This document shows positions 29,898 to 42,575 of a stretch of 64,000 bases of DNA, piece by piece. The translations under genes and the position numbers were made by a program. Positions within the stretch are counted from its first letter, which is position 1. Each line of letters starts with the position of its first letter. The notes under the pieces are model-generated. The model made no database searches, had not been told where the DNA came from, and saw only the letters and a program-made list of their open reading frames with translations. Source of the stretch: Pseudoxanthomonas beigongshangi (GTDB lineage Bacteria > Pseudomonadota > Gammaproteobacteria > Xanthomonadales > Xanthomonadaceae); NCBI RefSeq assembly GCF_016820515.1, contig NZ_JADHDV010000002.1, forward strand, positions 181,600-245,599. Direction: 5' to 3'.

Positions 29898-30785
29898 CTA
29901 CGGCTTCTCGCCGAAAGCCCGGGCCAGGTCGCGATAGGCTTCCTGCTGCTCCTCGCTGGTGGCGCGCGGCGCGGTGATTTCCAGTTCGACGATTTGATCG
30001 CCCGCCGGATTGCCCGGCAGTCCACGGCCGCGCAGGCGCAGCTTGCGCCCGGCTTCCGAGTCCGGCGGAATCTTCAATTCGACCTCGCCGCCCAGGGTCG
30101 GCACGGTCATCGAGGCGCCCAGCGCCGCCTGCCAGGGCGCCACCGGCAGCACATGGATGATGTTGCGGCCATCGACCTCGAATTGCGGGTGCGCGGCGTA
30201 CTCGATTTCCAGCAGCAGATTGCCGCCGCTGCCGCCCTGCCCGGCCAGGCGGATGACCTGGCCCGGCTTGATGCCCTTGGGCACCTTGACCTCGAGCTGA
30301 CGGCCATTGACGTTCACCCGCACGCTGCCGCCGTCGTGGACCGCCTGCAACGGCACCGCCAGCTTGGCGCGCGAGTCGCGCGGCGCGTGCGGTCCCCGCG
30401 CCTGCGCGCCGTCAGCGCGTCCACGCCGTCCGAAAAGACCCTCGAAGAAGTCGCTGAAGCCACCGCCACCGCCGGTGCTGCCGAAAACCTCGTCGAAGTC
30501 GAAATTCTGCCCGCCATAACCGCCCTGGCCGAAATCCGGCGGCGGCCGGAACTCTTCGCCCGGGCGGTAGCCGCGCGCGCGCAACTGGTCATAGGCCGCG
30601 CGCTTCTGCGGATCCCGCAGCGCCTCGTAGGCCTCGTTGACCGCCTTGAACTGATCTTCCGCGCCGGCTTCCTTGCTGACGTCGGGATGGTACTTGCGCG
30701 CCAGCCGCCGGTACGCCGTCTTGATCTCGGCGTCGCCGGCGGTCGGTTCAACGCCCAGTACCGCGTAGTAATCCTTGAATTGCAT
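29898..30785 (-). CDS. cbpA: CbpA-type DnaJ-like co-chaperone
   Basis: A 295-residue co-chaperone. The J domain (residues 4-70) holds the essential HPD at 33-35, which stimulates DnaK ATPase. A Gly/Phe-rich linker (about 75-125: GGYGGQNFDFDEVFG, GGGGGFSDFFEGLFGRR) is followed by the two substrate-binding beta domains (AVPLQAVHDGGSVRVNVNGR onward). The zinc-finger repeats of DnaJ are absent, which places it in the CbpA class. CbpM is not seen next to it; the 241-base upstream gap, divergent from the peroxiredoxin, holds no other gene. Confidence 0.92.
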   Translation of the reverse strand: MQFKDYYAVLGVEPTAGDAEIKTAYRRLARKYHPDVSKEAGAEDQFKAVNEAYEALRDPQKRAAYDQLRARGYRPGEEFRPPPDFGQGGYGGQNFDFDEVFGSTGGGGGFSDFFEGLFGRRGRADGAQARGPHAPRDSRAKLAVPLQAVHDGGSVRVNVNGRQLEVKVPKGIKPGQVIRLAGQGGSGGNLLLEIEYAAHPQFEVDGRNIIHVLPVAPWQAALGASMTVPTLGGEVELKIPPDSEAGRKLRLRGRGLPGNPAGDQIVELEITAPRATSEEQQEAYRDLARAFGEKP

Positions 30786-31026
30786 CGGGTCTCCATTGGA
30801 AAACCGCGCCGGCCGGCCACCGGCTGGACACGGAGGCCCGCGAAGCGGGCGCCACGCGTCAATTCTAGCGGCTGTCGCGCCGCTTGCCGGGCCCGGCGGC
30901 CTTCGGCTCCGGACACGAATGCCTGCCCGTGGCCGCCATGGGCCATCACACTCTTTTCAGGCACGTAACGTCCCCATCGACCGGGCGGGCTAAACTCCAT
31001 TCAGCCTTCCTCACCAGGACCCGACC

Positions 31027-31506
31027 ATGACCATCCAGATTGGCGAACAAATCCCCGAAGTCATCCTCAAGCGCATCCGCGAGGGCGTCGAGACCATCGA
31101 CACCCGCGCGCTGTTCGAGGGCCGCAAGGCCGTGCTGTTCGCGGTGCCCGGCGCGTTCACCCCGACCTGTTCGGAAAAGCACCTGCCCAGCTTCGTCCAG
31201 CACTTCGAGGATTTCCGCAAGCGCGGCATCGAAGTGTTCTGCGTGTCGGTCAACGATCCGTTCGTCATGCAGGCATGGGGCAAGACCCAGCACGTGCCCG
31301 ACGGCCTGCAGATGCTCGCCGACGGTAACGCCGACCTGGTCAAGGCGCTCGGCCTGGAGATGGACGCCAGCAGCTACGGCATGGGCATTCGCGCGCGCCG
31401 CTTCGCGCTCTATGCCGAGGACGGCGTGGTCCGCAACCTCTTCATCGAGGCGCCCGGCGAATACAAGGTGTCCTCGGCCGAACACGTGCTGGCGAACATC
31501 GGCTGA
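31027..31506 (+). CDS. Peroxiredoxin, Prx5/AhpE-like redoxin
   Basis: A 159-residue thioredoxin-fold peroxidase. The peroxidatic Cys is C48 in VPGAFTPTCSEKHLP, the Prx5 signature with Thr and Cys correctly placed. VSVNDPFVMQAWG and YGMGIRARRFALY follow, and no second conserved Cys resembling human PRDX5 stands out, suggesting a 1-Cys mechanism reduced by glutathione/glutaredoxin or similar. It is cytoplasmic, reducing peroxides and peroxynitrite. TAAACT at 30991-30996 is a possible -10. The frameshifted membrane gene begins 8 bases after its stop. Confidence 0.9.
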   Translation: MTIQIGEQIPEVILKRIREGVETIDTRALFEGRKAVLFAVPGAFTPTCSEKHLPSFVQHFEDFRKRGIEVFCVSVNDPFVMQAWGKTQHVPDGLQMLADGNADLVKALGLEMDASSYGMGIRARRFALYAEDGVVRNLFIEAPGEYKVSSAEHVLANIG

Positions 31507-31514
31507 GCGGCTCC

Positions 31515-32242
31515 ATGCGTCCGCGGGAGCTGGCGCTGCACGCGCGGTTGGCTGCGCGTGTTTCCGCGCCACGCCTGCAGATGGCGGTCATGGTCGCCAT
31601 CACCGCGCTCTCCGGCTTCCTGGCCTCGGTGCTCCTTGCCGCAGCCGGCATGGATTCCATGTGGTTGCGCTATCCCGTCTGCGTCGGCTCGCCTATCTGG
31701 TGTTCCTGACGCAAATCCGGCTCTGGCGTCGATGGCGTGAAGCAGACGTACCGGGGATCGAGGGTCCGAGCGGCTCATCCAACGGGGAAAGCCATGGCAC
31801 TCCGGATTGGTCCGGTTCCGGTGGCAGCTCCGGTGGCGCCGGGGCCAGCGCACGGTTCGAGGCTCCCTCGACGACGGGCGCAGGCGGCATGGACGCGGAG
31901 GCGGTGGACATGGCCATTCCCGATGCGAGCCTCGATATTGAACATGTCTGGATACTGCCCCTGCTCGGCATCCTGGCCGGCGTGCTGATTGCGCTCGTCT
32001 GGGTGGTCTGGAGCTCTCCCATGTTGCTGTCGGAACTTGCTGTCGACGCGGTTCTCTCCACTGGGCTGTACCGCAAGCTGAGACGAACTCCGGCCGAAGA
32101 TTGGCTTTACACGACGCTGCGCCACACCGGTTGGCCTTTTGTGACCGCGTTGTTGTGTTCCTTTGTCTTGGGCGTGGCCTTGCATGCCATCGCCCCCGGT
32201 TCGACGACACTGGGTGAAGTATTCGCCATCAAGCAAAGGTGA
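31515..32242 (+). pseudogene. Membrane protein gene with a frameshift near 31688
   Basis: The frame from ATG 31515 encodes 58 residues (MRPRELALHARLAARVSA to LRYPVCVG) with one membrane helix, then runs into TGA at 31707. The next frame continues from 31688 as LAYLVFLTQIRLWRRW, a Ser/Gly-rich stretch, two more membrane segments (ILPLLGILAGVLIALVWVVW and PFVTALLCSFVLGVALH) and TAA/TGA at 32242. Restoring one base (GGCCTC in place of GGCTC at 31686-31690) would join them into about 242 residues. It may be a real mutation, a sequencing error or, less likely, programmed slippage. I do not recognise a named family. Confidence 0.7.
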
Positions 32243-32273
32243 AGTTGTACCAGGTGGGCATGACCAGACGACG

Positions 32274-34646
32274 CTAGTTCAAGATATTGAAATCCACCCG
32301 CGTCCATGCGCCGCTGTCGGCCAGCGCCGTCAGCGTGTGCTGGCCCGGTTGCTCGAAGTCGCGCACGAACGGGCGTGCGCCCTGGGTCTCGGCGATCCAC
32401 TTTCCGTCCAGCAGCCATTGCACGCGGGCTTCGGTGCCGAGCGCGCGCAACTGCAGGCGCACGCCGTGCTCGCTGCCCGGCGCGCGCGCCAGGGTGGCGC
32501 GGTCGTTGATGCCATCGATGCGCAGTTCTTCCGCTGCTTCGCGGCCATCGTCCACGCAATCCGGCGACAGTGCCGGCAGGCGCGATTGCGCGCGGGTCTG
32601 CGCGCCCAGCCACGGCGAGGCCAGCGCCGGCCAGCGGGCGATGCGTCGGGTCTGCGATGCATGCGGGCGCGCGCATTCGGCGGACAGGCGCAGGCCGGTT
32701 GTCGCGTCCACCTCGAACACTTCGGTACCCGCGCTCCAGCGGCGCGCGTCGCGCTCGGCCAGGGTGGGCGGCGTCGCGCCATCGAGCGTCCATGCCTTCA
32801 TCCGTCGCTGGCACAGTTCCGGCGCGTCGGCTTCCGGCGGCAGGCCCAGCGGCCAGCAGATCTCGGTTTCGGCGACGTTCGCCGGTGGCGGCGAGGCGGC
32901 GGCGTCACCGCGCGCGCGCGGCAGGCTGTCGATGATCTCGAACATCAGCGGCAACGCGGTGACCGCGCCGTATTGTCCCGGCAACGGCGTCCCGTCCGGC
33001 CTGCCGACCCACACGCCGACGGTATGGCGGCGCGTGCTGCCCAGCGCCCACGCATCGCGGAAGCCGTAGCTGGTGCCGGTCTTCCACGCCACCCGCGGAC
33101 GCATCGCGGTGTCGAACGCGCCCTGCCCGTAGCCGGGCCGCGGGTGCGATTCCAGGATCTCGCGGATGATCCATGCCGCGCCGGGCGACACCAGCCGGCG
33201 GTCCTCGCGCACATCCAGCGGCGTGTAGCGCACCCGCCCCGCCAGGCCGCCGCGGTTGAATGCTGCGAACGCACCGACCAGATCTTCCAGGCGCGCACCG
33301 GTACCGCCAAGAATCAGCGCGAGGTTCGGTGATGCGCCGCGCGGATACTTCAAGGCGATGCCGGCATTGGCCAGGCGCGCGGAAAAACGCGCCGGCCCGA
33401 CCCGGTCCAGCAGATCCACCGCCGGCACGTTGAGCGACAGCCGCAGGGCTTCCGCCGCACCGATCGGACCGTTGAAGGCGGCGTCGAAATTGCCGGGCCG
33501 ATAACCGCCGAATGACTGCGGCGCATCGACCAGCAGGCTTTCGGAATGGATCAGGCCGTCATCCAGCGCCAGTCCGTACAGGAACGGCTTGAGGGTCGAT
33601 CCCGGCGAACGCCACGCCTGCACCATGTCGACGTGGCCCAGGCGTTCCTTGTCGCCGAACGTCACCGAACCGACGTAGGCGCGCGCTTCCATGCTGGCGT
33701 TGTCGATCACCAGCAGCGCCGCCGAGGTACGTGCCGGCAGTTGCGAGAAGTAGGCCGCCACCCGCTCCTCCAGGGTGCGTTGCAGGTCGGCATCCACGGT
33801 CGATTCGATGCGCGCCGCGCGCGGTTGCCGCTGGCGCAGGCGCTCGGCGAGCAACGCCGCCGACAGCGGTGGCTGCAGGGAACGCGCCACCACCGGTTCG
33901 ATCCGCGCTTCCTCCACCTGCGACGGTGTCCACACGCCCAGCGCCACCATCCGCGCGAGCACCTTGTCGCGCGCCGCGCGCGCGGCATCGGGGTGGCGAT
34001 CCGGACGCAGGCGGCTGGGCGATTGCGGCAACACCGCCAGCAGTGCGGCCTCGGCCTGTGACAGGCGGGTGGCCGGCTTGCCGAGGTAGGCCCAGCTGGC
34101 CGCCTCCACGCCTTCGATGGTGCCGCCGAACGGCGCACGCTCCAGGTACAGCGACAGGATCTCGCGCTTGGACAGGTGCGCTTCCAGTTGCAGCGCGCGC
34201 AGCAACTGCTTGAGCTTGCCCCAGGGCGTGCGCGAATGCGGATCCAGGATCCGCGCCACCTGCATGGTCAGGGTCGAGCCGCCGGACACGATCCGTCCAC
34301 GCCGCAACCATTGCCCGCCCGCCCGCAGCATCGCCCAGGGATTGACGCCGGGATGCTTCCAGAACCAGCGGTCCTCGTAGTTCAGCAGCGCGTCCAGGTA
34401 CAGCGGCGACACGCTATCCGGCGTGGCCGGATAGCGCCAGACACCGTCACGATCGGCGAACGCGCGCAGCGGCGTGCCGTCGCGCGCGACCACCAGGGTG
34501 CTGGTGTCGCGCGCCTTCGGCAGTGGCGGCGGAAACAGCAGGTCCAGCAACAGCAATGACGACAGCACCCCCACCGCGCCCCAGCGCAGCACGGCCGGCC
34601 AGCGCATAGCGCGCAAGCGCCGCCAAGCGCGTTGCCAGCGGGACAT
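32274..34646 (-). CDS. pbpC: Penicillin-binding protein 1C
   Basis: A 790-residue bifunctional class A PBP. After a short basic tail and one membrane anchor (about residues 15-40), the GT51 transglycosylase domain has NYEDRWFWKHPGVNPWA and GGSTLTMQVAR. The transpeptidase domain has SPGSTLKPF (SxxK), SLN, and KTGTSYGFRD. The C-terminal PBP1C-specific BiPBP_C domain ends DFNILN. Start 34646 (MSRWQRAW) is preferred; 34661 is in frame upstream. It is paired with the alpha-2-macroglobulin gene, the usual arrangement of PbpC and its periplasmic protease inhibitor. Confidence 0.95.
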   Translation of the reverse strand: MSRWQRAWRRLRAMRWPAVLRWGAVGVLSSLLLLDLLFPPPLPKARDTSTLVVARDGTPLRAFADRDGVWRYPATPDSVSPLYLDALLNYEDRWFWKHPGVNPWAMLRAGGQWLRRGRIVSGGSTLTMQVARILDPHSRTPWGKLKQLLRALQLEAHLSKREILSLYLERAPFGGTIEGVEAASWAYLGKPATRLSQAEAALLAVLPQSPSRLRPDRHPDAARAARDKVLARMVALGVWTPSQVEEARIEPVVARSLQPPLSAALLAERLRQRQPRAARIESTVDADLQRTLEERVAAYFSQLPARTSAALLVIDNASMEARAYVGSVTFGDKERLGHVDMVQAWRSPGSTLKPFLYGLALDDGLIHSESLLVDAPQSFGGYRPGNFDAAFNGPIGAAEALRLSLNVPAVDLLDRVGPARFSARLANAGIALKYPRGASPNLALILGGTGARLEDLVGAFAAFNRGGLAGRVRYTPLDVREDRRLVSPGAAWIIREILESHPRPGYGQGAFDTAMRPRVAWKTGTSYGFRDAWALGSTRRHTVGVWVGRPDGTPLPGQYGAVTALPLMFEIIDSLPRARGDAAASPPPANVAETEICWPLGLPPEADAPELCQRRMKAWTLDGATPPTLAERDARRWSAGTEVFEVDATTGLRLSAECARPHASQTRRIARWPALASPWLGAQTRAQSRLPALSPDCVDDGREAAEELRIDGINDRATLARAPGSEHGVRLQLRALGTEARVQWLLDGKWIAETQGARPFVRDFEQPGQHTLTALADSGAWTRVDFNILN

Positions 34647-34661
34647 CCTCGAACCAACCAT

Positions 34662-34818
34662 CAGTCACGTATCACGTCAGTGGCCACATCCGCACCGCAC
34701 ATGGGCGGGCTGCCACCGCATCCACGGTCTCGGCCCTCCTCCCGTCCCGGGAAGCAGGGAACCGGCGTCGCTCGATTTCCGACGCCCCGGTCCCGACTCC
34801 CCATTCCCGACTCCCGCC
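34662..34818. repeat. Gap between A2M and pbpC with GGGAGTCGGGAATGG tract
   Basis: No gene is seen. Near the A2M end the minus strand reads GGGAGTCGGGAATGGGGAG (about 34796-34814), of the same type as the tracts around lpd and after metH. No terminator hairpin with a T-run is evident, so read-through from A2M to pbpC is plausible. Confidence 0.5.
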
Positions 34819-37800
34819 CTACGGCTGCACGACGGTGATTGTTCCCACCTTCGAGCGACCCACGCCACGGATGTCCGGCCGGTACATGTCCTCGACCAGC
34901 GGCGGCGGCACGGTGTAGGTACCGGGCGTGACCGCGCGCACCAGGTAGAACACCTTGGCGGTGTCGCCGCTGTCCAGCTTCAGCGCGGCCACGTAGCGAT
35001 CGTCGCGAAACTCCTCGTGCTTCACGTCCGCCGCGCTGCCGCGATCGCTGACGCTGATGCCGTCGACCACCACGTCGGCCCATTGCTTGGCGTCACCCAG
35101 GTTGAAATTCTCAATCTCCAGGCCGGCCGGCAGCAGATCGGTGAACAGCGCGTCGGGCATGCTCGCATGCGGGGTGATGCTGACCCGGACGATCAGCGCC
35201 TCGCCCTCCTTCAGCGTGCCGCCGTTCCACTCCTTGCCGTCGGTGGTGTAGTAGCGCCGTTCGATGCCGATCTGGCGTTCGTCGGCGGCCGGCGGCGTGC
35301 GCGGGATGCCGCTGACATCCAGGCTGGCGTACAGCGGCGGCTGGCCTTCCGGCACGAAACGCGCGCCGCGCGCCAGCGCCGCGTGATCCAGGCTGCGGCC
35401 GAACACCTTGCCCGGCGCGACGGTTTCGCTTTCGCCACCCAGGGTCCAGGTACCGGACACCAGCTTCTTCTGATCCACCATCAATGCCTTGCCCAGGCGC
35501 GCCAGCGCGACCTGCTCCTGCGTGCTCAGCCACAGCCAGCCGCTGTTGCGGCGGGCATCCAGTTCGCGGCCCAGCGACACCGCGCGGCGGTCGTACTCCG
35601 GCTTGGACAGTTTGCGCTCGTGGACCAGCGCGATCATCAACGCGTCATCGCGCAGGCGGGTGCCGTAGTCGCCCAGGTAGTCGGGGCGATCACCGTTCTT
35701 GGCGAAACCCTCGGCAATCGCCTTCGCGCCACGCGCCTTGTCGCCCTGCAGCGACAGCGCCAGGCCCAGGTGCACCAGCGGCAGGCCGGTCAGGCTCTTG
35801 TTGCGCTCATTGTCGTACAGCGCGCGCAGCGTGCCCAGCGGCGCGCGATTGACCCGCGCCAGCGCGTAGCCGGCATAGGCCTGGTTGGCGAACTTGAGGT
35901 GATCGCGCTGCGAGTAGCCGTAGAACTGCGCGCCGCCGGCCAGCAGATCCTCGTTGAGGCGGTTGAGCGCCTTCTGCAGGACGTTGTCCGGCACGGCGAA
36001 GCCGCCTTCGCGCGCATCCAGCAGGAACTCGACCACGTACGGGGTCAGGCCCGGATTGACGTAGCCGTCGTCGCCCCACATCGAGAAATGGCCGTTGGCG
36101 ACCTGCATCGAGGCCAGCCGGCCGAACGCGCCTTCCATGCGTTCGCGCCGCTTCTTCGCATCCAGCCCGCCGACGCCCAGAGACTTGGCGGTGGCGTCAT
36201 CCAGCTCCAGTGCCGCATAGCCCTTGCTGGTGGTCTGCTCGGCGCAGCCGTAGGGATACTCGAGCGCGCCATGCAGGGCGCTGGCGAAGGGAATCGGCGG
36301 CAGCGCGCTGACCAGCATCCGCGCATTGACCGAGCCGGTCATCAATCCGTCGGCCAGTCCGGCCCCCATTTCCACCGGCGCCATGCTGTCCAGCACCAGC
36401 GTGCGCGAGCGCAGCACCGCCGGCCAGCCGGCGCGCACCGGCAGGTCGTAGCGGCGATCGACCTTGAAGCCGTTGCCGTCCACCCGCACGCGCACCTTGG
36501 CGGTGGTGTAGCCCTCGCCCGCGGTGATCGGGAAGCTCAGGGTGGTCTTGGCGTCGGTCGCCAGTTTCGCGCTGCGCGCGGATTCGCCGATCGACAGCGG
36601 GCCCTCGCCGTCCACCCGCACGCTGAATTCACCCGGCTTGCCGGTGAAGTTCTGCACGTCCAGGGTCACCATGCTGCGATCGCCCGGCGCCAGCACGCGC
36701 GGCAGGCTGGCTTCGGCCACGATCGGCGCGCGCACCAGCGTCTCGCGATCGCGGTTGCCGTAGCGCTCGTCCGAATACACCAGCGCCGACACCCGCAGGG
36801 TACCGTTGAAGTCGGGCACCTTCAGGCGGATGCGCGCGTTGCCCTTGGCGTCCAGCTTCACCGGACCGGCGAACAGGTCCACGGTCTGCACCCGCGAGGT
36901 CGGCCGCTTGGCCTGCGGCAGCGCGGTCAGCGCCATGTCGCCGCCGAAGCGGATCTTGGCGCTGCCGCCTTCGAAACTCTCGATCACGCGCCCGTAGATG
37001 TCGTACGCGTCCACGCCGAGACGGCGCTGGGCGAAGAACTGCGCGTTCGCGTCCGGCACCGGGAAGCGGGTGATGTTGAGGATACCCACGTCCACCGCCG
37101 AGACGGTGACGTGCGCGGCCTTGCCGGCCAGTTCGGGCACGCTGACCGTCACCGGCAGCTCCTGCTCCGGGCGCATCTGCTTGGGCACGGCCAGGCCGAC
37201 GGCGACGCGGCGCGCCTTGCGATCCATCGGCACGTGGGCCACGCCGACCGCGCGCGCCGGGGTGATCTTGCTCGGTGCGGATCCGCCGCGGAACACCAGC
37301 GCGGTGATGTAGACGTCGTGCCGCTCCCAGTCCTGGGTGACCGGAATGGAGAAGCGGCTGCCGGGCTTGGCATCGATCTCCTGCACGTACAGCATGCGAT
37401 CGGCCTCGACCATCAGCAGGCCCTTGCCGGGGTGCGGTGGCGTCAGCGTCACCTGCAAGGTGTCACCGGCCTTGTAGCCGGTCTTGTCCAGCGCCAGCTT
37501 GACCTTGTCCGGTCGCGCATCCAGCCCGCGGTTCTGATCGTCCCAGCTCCAGCCGGCGCGGAATGGATAGCGGGTGGTCAGGCCGGACGCCGGATCGAAC
37601 ACGTCCAGCCGGTACTCGCCCCACTCCACCGGATAGTCGATGCGCGCGGCGGTGGCGCCGGCATCGATCACCTTGGTTTCCAGATTCTCGAAGCGGCGGG
37701 TGAAATCGTAGTCCCAGCCGCCATCCTCGTCGTAGTTCCAGTGATAGTCGCGGTGCTCGCGCACCAGCGTCGCCTTCAGGCCCTTGCCGGGCTGCGGCTT

Positions 37801-39753
37801 GCCGGCGGCATCCACCCGCATGATCTCGAAGCCGGCGTTGCTGTTGGCATCGGCGCCGTCCTTGTCGTCGAACAGCGGACGCACGCCGACCAGCGTGTTG
37901 GCCGGCCACATGATGCGCTTCAGGGTGCGCGTCACCGTGCGGCCACCGGTCTCGTAGACACTGCCCGAAACCACCGCCGCGACCGGCGTCACCGGCTTGA
38001 CCTCGGCCGGCAGCGCGATCGCCTCGCGATAGACGCCCTTGTCATCGAATTTGGCATCGACGACGTCCTTGGCTTCCTTCGGCAACTCCACGGTGGGGTC
38101 GCCGAAGAAGTAGCCCGGCAGCGCTTCCACCGGATGCTGTTCCACCGCCACCGCCAGTCGCGCGGTGAAGCGGTTGCCCGCCGCCGGCGCGCCATACAGG
38201 TATGCCGCCGTGGCCTGCAGTTGCAGCGGTTGTCCAGGCTTGAGCGTGGCCTGCCCGGTGCTGTCCAGATCCAGTTTCATCCGCTCGGGCAGGAATTCCT
38301 CGATCCGCAGGGTCATGCCCTGCACCGCTTCCTTGCTGGCCGGATCGGTACGGAACTCCACCTGCCAGCGACCGGTCGGCGCTTCCTGCGGGATGACCTG
38401 CTCGAAGTTGAAGTAGCCTTGCTCGCCCGGTTGCAGGCGGGTCTCGCGGAAGGTCTTGCCGTCGGGTTGTTTCAGCCGCAGGAAGATTGGCTGGGCCTTG
38501 ACCGGACGGCCGTCGAAGTCGCGCAACAGGGCCGAAAGGCGCACGGTTTCGCCGGGACGATACAGGTCGCGGCCGGACCAGGCGAACACGTCGAACCAGG
38601 CCTGCTCCCGGCCGGCCACCGCGAATTCGGACAGGTCCAGCGCCGGCTGGTTGAACGGCAGCATCGATACGTCCTGGCCGCGCCGGGCGATCAGCACGTG
38701 GCCCGCATCCAGCGTGTACTTCAGCAGGGCATTGCCATTGCTGTCGGTCTTGCCGGTCAGGAAGGTCTCGCCCTTGGCGTCCAGCACCCGCAGTTCGACC
38801 CCGCCCACGGCGGCGCCATCGCGCAGCGATGCGGTGTGGACGAACAATTTATCCTTGTAGGCACGCGTATGCAGGCCCAGGTCGCTGACGGTGAAGAACG
38901 CGGTCTCGAAATCGCCGGCGAACTTGCCGGTGCGCTTCATCACCGCGAAATACAGGCCCGGCTCCTGCAGTTCCTTGATGTCCTGGATCGGCAGGTAGGT
39001 CAGCAGGCGCTCGTTCGGCTTGCCACCGAGCAGGAAGCGATTGACGTAGACCGGCTCGGCCAGCTGCGCGATCGGCGTGCTGTCGCCGTAATCGCTGTCC
39101 AGATCCCAGCTGCCGCGACGGCCGCCGCGCTGGTATTCGGAGAAGAACTTCGGCAACGATTTCTCGTTGACCCGCAGGAACTCGACATCGACTTCCTTGA
39201 CGTTGATGGAGACCACCGGGAGGCCGCGGCTCTCGCGCGCCGGCAGCACGCTGCCCTGCGAAGCGAAGCCCACCGCCGGATCCAGTTCGCCGGTGTGCAC
39301 GCGCTGCTTGAGTTCCTTGCCCAGCCGGCTGCCGTCGGCGGCGAGCAGGTCCGCGCGCACGATCACGTCGTAGTCCTTGGCCGCCTCCACCGACGGGAAG
39401 CGCAGGATCCTGCCCTTGTCGTCCAGCACCCAGCTGCCCTTGACGGTTTCGCCGTTGGCGCCGGCCACCGCCAGCAACTGGTCGAAGTCCTGCGAGCTCA
39501 CCAGCGGTCGGCTGAACTCCAACGCGATCGCCAGGCTGCCGTCGTGCTGATCCGGATAGGCGCTGGCCAGCCCGAAGCCGACCACCTCCTGCCGCTGCGC
39601 CTGCACCGCCTCGCCGCTGGCCTCGGGCAGTTGCCCGGTGTCGTTGCGCTTGCATCCGGCCAGCGCGCCTAGCGCCAACAGGCCGACGAAGAGTGCGCGC
39701 AGGCCGAAGGAACGCGCGCTGCGGAAGGAAGGAGCCAACGATTCCATGTGCAT
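34819..39753 (-). CDS. Bacterial alpha-2-macroglobulin lipoprotein (YfhM-like)
   Basis: A 1644-residue lipoprotein of the ECAM family that traps attacking proteases in the periplasm. The signal peptide ends in lipobox LGALAGCK. Repeated macroglobulin-like beta domains fill the N-terminal two thirds. The bait region should be mid-protein. The thioester motif CAEQ is intact in YPYGCAEQTTS near residue 1168, in the terpenoid-cyclase-like domain, followed by the receptor-type C-terminal domain. Start 39753 (MHMESL) follows AGGGA; ATG 39747 is equally possible. The pbpC gene follows on the same strand. Confidence 0.94.
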   Translation of the reverse strand: MHMESLAPSFRSARSFGLRALFVGLLALGALAGCKRNDTGQLPEASGEAVQAQRQEVVGFGLASAYPDQHDGSLAIALEFSRPLVSSQDFDQLLAVAGANGETVKGSWVLDDKGRILRFPSVEAAKDYDVIVRADLLAADGSRLGKELKQRVHTGELDPAVGFASQGSVLPARESRGLPVVSINVKEVDVEFLRVNEKSLPKFFSEYQRGGRRGSWDLDSDYGDSTPIAQLAEPVYVNRFLLGGKPNERLLTYLPIQDIKELQEPGLYFAVMKRTGKFAGDFETAFFTVSDLGLHTRAYKDKLFVHTASLRDGAAVGGVELRVLDAKGETFLTGKTDSNGNALLKYTLDAGHVLIARRGQDVSMLPFNQPALDLSEFAVAGREQAWFDVFAWSGRDLYRPGETVRLSALLRDFDGRPVKAQPIFLRLKQPDGKTFRETRLQPGEQGYFNFEQVIPQEAPTGRWQVEFRTDPASKEAVQGMTLRIEEFLPERMKLDLDSTGQATLKPGQPLQLQATAAYLYGAPAAGNRFTARLAVAVEQHPVEALPGYFFGDPTVELPKEAKDVVDAKFDDKGVYREAIALPAEVKPVTPVAAVVSGSVYETGGRTVTRTLKRIMWPANTLVGVRPLFDDKDGADANSNAGFEIMRVDAAGKPQPGKGLKATLVREHRDYHWNYDEDGGWDYDFTRRFENLETKVIDAGATAARIDYPVEWGEYRLDVFDPASGLTTRYPFRAGWSWDDQNRGLDARPDKVKLALDKTGYKAGDTLQVTLTPPHPGKGLLMVEADRMLYVQEIDAKPGSRFSIPVTQDWERHDVYITALVFRGGSAPSKITPARAVGVAHVPMDRKARRVAVGLAVPKQMRPEQELPVTVSVPELAGKAAHVTVSAVDVGILNITRFPVPDANAQFFAQRRLGVDAYDIYGRVIESFEGGSAKIRFGGDMALTALPQAKRPTSRVQTVDLFAGPVKLDAKGNARIRLKVPDFNGTLRVSALVYSDERYGNRDRETLVRAPIVAEASLPRVLAPGDRSMVTLDVQNFTGKPGEFSVRVDGEGPLSIGESARSAKLATDAKTTLSFPITAGEGYTTAKVRVRVDGNGFKVDRRYDLPVRAGWPAVLRSRTLVLDSMAPVEMGAGLADGLMTGSVNARMLVSALPPIPFASALHGALEYPYGCAEQTTSKGYAALELDDATAKSLGVGGLDAKKRRERMEGAFGRLASMQVANGHFSMWGDDGYVNPGLTPYVVEFLLDAREGGFAVPDNVLQKALNRLNEDLLAGGAQFYGYSQRDHLKFANQAYAGYALARVNRAPLGTLRALYDNERNKSLTGLPLVHLGLALSLQGDKARGAKAIAEGFAKNGDRPDYLGDYGTRLRDDALMIALVHERKLSKPEYDRRAVSLGRELDARRNSGWLWLSTQEQVALARLGKALMVDQKKLVSGTWTLGGESETVAPGKVFGRSLDHAALARGARFVPEGQPPLYASLDVSGIPRTPPAADERQIGIERRYYTTDGKEWNGGTLKEGEALIVRVSITPHASMPDALFTDLLPAGLEIENFNLGDAKQWADVVVDGISVSDRGSAADVKHEEFRDDRYVAALKLDSGDTAKVFYLVRAVTPGTYTVPPPLVEDMYRPDIRGVGRSKVGTITVVQP

Positions 39754-39829
39754 GTCCCTGATCCGGTCTTGGCGGCAGTATAGAACGCGGAACACGATGC
39801 TTTGGGGTCAGCGAAGCCAGGAACCGGAA

Positions 39830-39856
39830 AAGAAAAACCCCGGCAAGCCGGGGGTT
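39830..39856 (-). terminator. Intrinsic terminator of gyrA
   Basis: Read on the minus strand, a GC stem CCCCGGC / GCCGGGG (bases 38-44 and 47-53 after 39800) with a tiny loop is followed by TTTTTCTTTT. It lies 23 bases after the gyrA stop and 77 before the A2M start. Confidence 0.8.
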
Positions 39857-39878
39857 CTCATCGCGTTGCCGACGGGCC

Positions 39879-42575
<2,697 letters not shown>

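Noticed and set aside
34474-39672. A very long open frame on the plus strand opposite the alpha-2-macroglobulin gene
   Set aside because: Its residue composition is rich in Arg, Gln, Ala and His with no domain signature, while the minus strand encodes a complete lipoprotein with lipobox and thioester. It is a high-GC shadow frame.
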